Assembly (NCBI GenBank): GCA_964428475.1
Contig: CAYRYO010000020.1
Span: 1 to 30,717 of the forward strand
Reading direction: 5' to 3'
Origin: JARICQ01 sp964428475
Lineage (GTDB): Bacteria > Bacillota > Clostridia > Tissierellales > Tissierellaceae
Length of the DNA: 30,717 nt
The stretch's first letter is position 1. Every line of letters starts with the position of its first letter. A program made the position numbers and the translations under genes. Shown here piece by piece: positions 27,181 to 30,717 of this stretch. The notes below the pieces were generated by a model. That model saw nothing but the letters and a program-made list of their open reading frames with translations. It did not search any database and was not told the DNA's origin.

Positions 27181-27205
27181 AAAATGTTCCACGTGGAACA
27201 TTTTT
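27181..27205. promoter_or_regulatory. parS: parS centromere site 2, set in a terminator-like palindrome
   Basis: TGTTCCACGTGGAACA at 27185-27200, identical to site 1. It is flanked by AAAA and TTTT arms, making a 26-base palindrome in the 30 bases between the convergent nitroreductase and noc genes. The hairpin with T runs on both strands could also terminate both transcripts. Confidence 0.93.
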
Positions 27206-27211
27206 GTTTGT

Positions 27212-28003
27212 TTACTTTGGTATTCTAACTGTTACTTCTACATAGTCACCTTTGTCTATTTCTTTATATCTAGCATCTATTCCCGTATCCTTTATTGCTG
27301 AAAAAGCCTTCTTTATAGTATTTAGATATATTCTAACATTTATCATACTTTTTATTTTTTGCTTGGACCTTTTTTCCTTGGTGGTAGTTAAATCATTTAA
27401 TATTCCATCTACTAAATTCTCACTTTTATTGACATTTAAATCATTTTTTATTACCTTGGATATTACTTCTCTTTTAAGATCATCATCTGATACTTTGAGT
27501 AGAGCCCTACCATGTCTTTCTGTTAAATTATTTTCAAGCAAGGTCTTCCTTATATCTTCAGGAAGTTTTAAAAGCCTGAGTTTATTGGCTATTGTACTTT
27601 GACTCTTTCCCATTTTACTTGCGATTTCTTGTTGTGTAAAACCATGATCTACTATCAAATTGTGATATCCTTCAGCTTCTTCTATAAAATTTAAATCATC
27701 TCTTTGAAGATTTTCAATTAAGGCTAAAAAGGCTGATTCTTTATCTCTATACTCTACTACTATTGCGGGGATACTAGCAATTTCTGCAAGTTCTGTAGCT
27801 CTAAGCCTTCTCTCTCCTGCTATAAGTTCATAGGAGTCAGTTTTTATTTCCCTAACACTTATAGGTTGAAGTACTCCATAAGATTTAATAGATGCACTAA
27901 GTTCTTCTAAGGATTTTTTATTAAAATCCTTTCTTGGTTGATATGGATTTGGTTTTATCATGGATATAGGAATATTTTTTAGAACAGGCTGTACATTTTT
28001 CAT
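27212..28003 (-). CDS. noc: Nucleoid occlusion protein Noc (ParB paralogue)
   Basis: 263 residues from the ATG at 28003, which has GAGGG 6 bases upstream; an ATG four codons earlier lacks a ribosome site. ParB fold: CTP motif GERRLRATELA, helix-turn-helix MGKSQSTIANKLRLLKLPED, LTERHGRAL, and a C-terminal dimer strand ending EVTVRIPK as in Noc. At the positions that separate Noc from ParB it has Gln, Lys, Lys and Arg, the full Noc set, so it should bind the Noc sequence (ATTTCCCGGGAAAT-like) and not parS. It sits beside rsmG and mnmG as in Bacillus. The N-terminus before the ParB fold is only about 10 residues and has no obvious amphipathic membrane-targeting helix. Confidence 0.94.
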   Translation of the reverse strand: MKNVQPVLKNIPISMIKPNPYQPRKDFNKKSLEELSASIKSYGVLQPISVREIKTDSYELIAGERRLRATELAEIASIPAIVVEYRDKESAFLALIENLQRDDLNFIEEAEGYHNLIVDHGFTQQEIASKMGKSQSTIANKLRLLKLPEDIRKTLLENNLTERHGRALLKVSDDDLKREVISKVIKNDLNVNKSENLVDGILNDLTTTKEKRSKQKIKSMINVRIYLNTIKKAFSAIKDTGIDARYKEIDKGDYVEVTVRIPK

Positions 28004-28101
28004 TTTATCCCTCATTTCACTAAACTTTATTATATACTTCTACACTGAGTCCTTTATTTCCTTCTTTATTTCCAATGTTTTTTCATACAAATTCCCCTAT
28101 T

Positions 28102-28818
28102 TTATAGTGGATTTTTCTTTGGTTTGCCACCGCCTCTAGGATACTTTGTCGAGCTTTCCGATATCTTCTTTATTATTATCAAAGAATGATATATATCTGA
28201 ACATGGAATGCCAATTTTTTCAACTCTAATTATCTTTCCACCCAATTTATCTATGGCTTTTCTTGAAATCTCTACTTCTTCTTCTACTTGTGGTCCTTTC
28301 ATAGCGATAAAATATCCATCTTTTTTCACAAAGGGAATACAGTATTCAGATAATGTATCAAGTGATGCCACAGCCCTTGATATACATATATCGTACTGTT
28401 CTCTATATTCTTCTTTTCTAGCTAATTCTTCGGCTCTTCCGTGTATAGCTTCTATTCCGTTTAAATCAAGTGATTTTATGACTTCTTGTAAAAATAATAT
28501 CCTTTTATTCAAGCTATCTAATAAAGTCACATCTAGGTCCTTATTTAGTATCTTTAGGGGTAGCCCTGGAAAGCCACCTCCAGTGCCTACATCTATTATC
28601 TTTTTTTTACCATCGAATAACTTTGTAGCATTAGCTGTCAAACTATCTAAGAAGTGTTTTACATCTACTTCTTTTTCATCTGTTATAGCTGTTATATTAA
28701 TTTTCTCATTCCACTCAAGTAGCAGTTTTTTATATTTTTCAAATTGATCCTTTTGCCCTTCTTCAAGATTTATATTTAATTCTTCTAGCCCTTTTATTAA
28801 AGTACTAATATCCGTCAT
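28102..28818 (-). CDS. rsmG: 16S rRNA (guanine-N7) methyltransferase RsmG
   Basis: 238 residues. It methylates N7 of G527 in 16S rRNA (E. coli numbering) using S-adenosylmethionine. Seen: HFLDSL (55-60), the SAM-binding IIDVGTGGGFPGLPL (74-88), and SRAVASLDTLSEY. The C-terminus ends in a basic tail PRGGGKPKKNPL. It begins one base after the mnmG stop, with AAGGAG inside the end of mnmG, so the two are co-translated. An 86-98 bp gap without features separates it from noc. Formerly gidB. Confidence 0.97.
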   Translation of the reverse strand: MTDISTLIKGLEELNINLEEGQKDQFEKYKKLLLEWNEKINITAITDEKEVDVKHFLDSLTANATKLFDGKKKIIDVGTGGGFPGLPLKILNKDLDVTLLDSLNKRILFLQEVIKSLDLNGIEAIHGRAEELARKEEYREQYDICISRAVASLDTLSEYCIPFVKKDGYFIAMKGPQVEEEVEISRKAIDKLGGKIIRVEKIGIPCSDIYHSLIIIKKISESSTKYPRGGGKPKKNPL

Positions 28819-28819
28819 A

Positions 28820-30712
28820 TCATTCTCCTTTAGCTCTTCTAATTTGTTCTAAATAAATCAAGAGTACATTTATGTCGCTAGGCGATACTCCAGATATCCT
28901 TGAGGCTTGACCTAGTGATTCTGGTTTTATATCATTTAGTTTTTGTCTTCCTTCATTGCTTATATTTTTAATTTGATTGTAATCAAAGTTTTCACTTAAT
29001 TTTTTGTTTTCTAGTTTTTTAAACTGTTCTATTTGTATTTGTTGCTTTTTAATATATCCTTCGTATTTAATTTGAGTCTCAACCTGCAATTTTATTTCTC
29101 TCATTAAATCCGGTCTATCTAGATCAAAATCTATCAGCATATCATATCCAAGTTCAGGACGCTTTATTAAATCATATAAACTTAGTGATGTTTTTAAAGC
29201 TGTAGTATTTAGAGATTCTAATTTCTCATTGTTAACTTCTGTCGGATTAACTTTAATAGTTCTTAATCTTTCAAGTTCCTCTTCTATAAGTCCTTTTTTA
29301 TCTAATGTCTTTTCATATCTTTCTTTAGAGACTAGTCCTATATGATACCCACGCTCTGTAAGCCTCAAATCAGCGTTATCTTGCCTTAAAGTAAGCCTAT
29401 ATTCGGCTCTTGAGGTCATCATCCTGTATGGCTCTTCTGTGCCCTTAGTCACCAAGTCATCTATTAATACTCCTATATAGGCTTCCGATCTATCCAATAT
29501 AAATGGCTCTTCACCCTTTATATTGAGTACTGCATTTATTCCCGCAATTAAACCTTGAGCTGCTGCTTCTTCATATCCTGATGAACCATTTACTTGTCCT
29601 GCAAAAAATAAATTGTTTATAAATCTATGCTCCAAAGTTCTTTTAAGTATTTTGGGATCTATTGAATCATATTCTATGGCATAAGCAGGTCTCATAAATT
29701 CAACATTTTCAAGTCCTGTAATTTTTTTATACATTTCTATTTGAACTTCTTCTGGAAGACTCGAACTAACTCCTTGAACATACATTTCCTTTGTTGAAAG
29801 TCCTTCTGGTTCTATAAAGACTTGATGTTTGTCTCTATCTGCAAATCTAACTACCTTATCTTCAATCGATGGACAATATCTAGGCCCTACTCCATCTATT
29901 TCTCCTGCATACATTGGAGATCTATGAATATTATCTCTTATTATCTCATGCATATCTTCTGTTGTATATGTTAAATAACACGGAACTTGCTCTCTATGGT
30001 ACTTTTTATCCATATTTAAAAATGAAAAGGGTATTACTTCCTTATCTCCTGGTTGAATTTCCATTTTACTATAATCTATACTATCCTTATGTACTCTTGC
30101 TGGAGTACCTGTTTTCATTCTTCTAAGGTCAAATCCCTTTTCTAAGAGTTTATCTGAAAGTATAAGTGATGGAAACATTCCATCTGGTCCAGATTCATAA
30201 TCTACTTCACCTATATATACTCGCCCTCTTAGATATGTTCCGGTTGCAAGTATTATAGCACTACATTTAAATATAGCACCTGTACGCGTAACTACTCCAG
30301 TTACCACATGGTCTTCTGTCAATATATCTATTATTTCACCTTGTCTAAGGGTTAAATTCTCTTCATCTTCTAATACTTTTTTCATTTCACTATGATATAT
30401 CTTCTTATCTGCCTGTACTCTTAAAGAATGTACTGCTGGTCCTTTAGATGTATTTAACATTCTGGATTGGATAAAGGATTTATCTATATTAATTGCCATT
30501 TCCCCACCAAGTGCATCAATTTCTCTTACCAAATGTCCCTTTCCAGTTCCTCCGATATTTGGATTGCAAGAGAGTGCAACTATAGAGTCAAGGCTCATAG
30601 TCATTATCATGGTTTTCATGCCCATTCTACTACTAGCAAGACCCGCCTCAACTCCAGCATGTCCAGCTCCTACTACTATAACATCGTATTCTCCTGCATT
30701 ATAATATTTCAT
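28820..30712 (-). CDS. mnmG: tRNA uridine-5-carboxymethylaminomethyl modification enzyme MnmG
   Basis: 630 residues, full length. Together with MnmE it modifies U34 of tRNAs reading NNA/NNG codons, using FAD, NADH, methylene-THF and glycine or ammonium. Seen: FAD-binding VVGAGHAGVEAG (13-24), CNPNIGGTGKGHLVREIDA, LRRMKTGTPARVH, AGQVNGSSGYEEAAAQGL, and the C-terminal helical domain with ASRISGVSPSDINVLLIYLE. The ATG lies five bases from the window edge, with AAGAG just visible upstream; mnmE would be expected beyond. Formerly gidA. Confidence 0.98.
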   Translation of the reverse strand: MKYYNAGEYDVIVVGAGHAGVEAGLASSRMGMKTMIMTMSLDSIVALSCNPNIGGTGKGHLVREIDALGGEMAINIDKSFIQSRMLNTSKGPAVHSLRVQADKKIYHSEMKKVLEDEENLTLRQGEIIDILTEDHVVTGVVTRTGAIFKCSAIILATGTYLRGRVYIGEVDYESGPDGMFPSLILSDKLLEKGFDLRRMKTGTPARVHKDSIDYSKMEIQPGDKEVIPFSFLNMDKKYHREQVPCYLTYTTEDMHEIIRDNIHRSPMYAGEIDGVGPRYCPSIEDKVVRFADRDKHQVFIEPEGLSTKEMYVQGVSSSLPEEVQIEMYKKITGLENVEFMRPAYAIEYDSIDPKILKRTLEHRFINNLFFAGQVNGSSGYEEAAAQGLIAGINAVLNIKGEEPFILDRSEAYIGVLIDDLVTKGTEEPYRMMTSRAEYRLTLRQDNADLRLTERGYHIGLVSKERYEKTLDKKGLIEEELERLRTIKVNPTEVNNEKLESLNTTALKTSLSLYDLIKRPELGYDMLIDFDLDRPDLMREIKLQVETQIKYEGYIKKQQIQIEQFKKLENKKLSENFDYNQIKNISNEGRQKLNDIKPESLGQASRISGVSPSDINVLLIYLEQIRRAKGE

Positions 30713-30717
30713 CTCTT

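Noticed and set aside
27019..27201. Minus-strand ORF beginning MFHVEHF over the 3' end of the nitroreductase gene
   Set aside because: It starts inside the parS palindrome, which always reads MFHVEHF-like on one strand, and lies antisense to a well-supported gene. It is a known type of false ORF.
1..30717. CRISPR arrays, tRNA or rRNA genes, insertion sequences
   Set aside because: No regularly spaced repeats, no tRNA or rRNA-like segments, and no transposase or terminal inverted repeats were recognised on reading both strands.

Overview
The window is AT-rich DNA from a Gram-positive, spore-forming anaerobe of the Clostridia/Tissierellia kind. The evidence is a T-box leader, strong AGGAGG-type ribosome sites with some TTG starts, a YyaC-type sporulation protein, and the origin-proximal order mnmG-rsmG-noc-parA-parB with two parS palindromes. 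No species can be named from the sequence alone. The right half is chromosomal core close to oriC; the left end is accessory (specialised metabolism).

Layout, left to right. (1) 1-6783, minus: the 3' part of a large NRPS, read as (C)-A-T-C-A-T-reductase, cut by the window edge and by a 100-N gap. (2) 7049-7840, plus: two tandem small genes, each with a Nif11/double-glycine-type leader joined to a zinc-ribbon-like Cys-rich C-terminal part, and each with its own copy of an upstream element. This is the most unusual part of the window. (3) 7902-13250, minus: a T-box-controlled branched-chain amino-acid operon, T-box - ilvA remnant - ilvB - ilvN - ilvC - ilvD. The threonine deaminase gene has collapsed to two short fragments. 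(4) 13345-15704: a membrane-anchored LysM/G5/M23 cell-wall peptidase (minus) and yyaC (plus), divergent across a hairpin-rich spacer. (5) 15736-20913, minus: cyclodeaminase, adenine deaminase, class V aminotransferase/cysteine desulfurase, DUF4446 protein and lipid kinase, mostly with 10-70 bp spacing. The 100-N gap inside this block is almost certainly an assembly artefact, because its two edges carry the same 55 bp. (6) 21028-22395, minus: an AGCS alanine/glycine:cation symporter. (7) 22588-30712: parB and parA (minus), then a four-gene plus-strand island (lipoprotein, DsbA-like, NUDIX, nitroreductase) bracketed by two identical parS sites, then noc, rsmG and mnmG (minus).

How the parts work together. 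ParA, ParB, Noc and parS form the chromosome segregation and nucleoid occlusion set, and RsmG and MnmG are RNA-modification enzymes normally linked to it. IlvBNCD make valine, and isoleucine if 2-oxobutyrate is supplied from elsewhere. The NRPS should assemble a short peptide and release it reductively, probably as an aldehyde. The leader/zinc-ribbon pair lies next to the NRPS and looks like exported or processed peptides, but no dedicated maturase or transporter is visible in this window.
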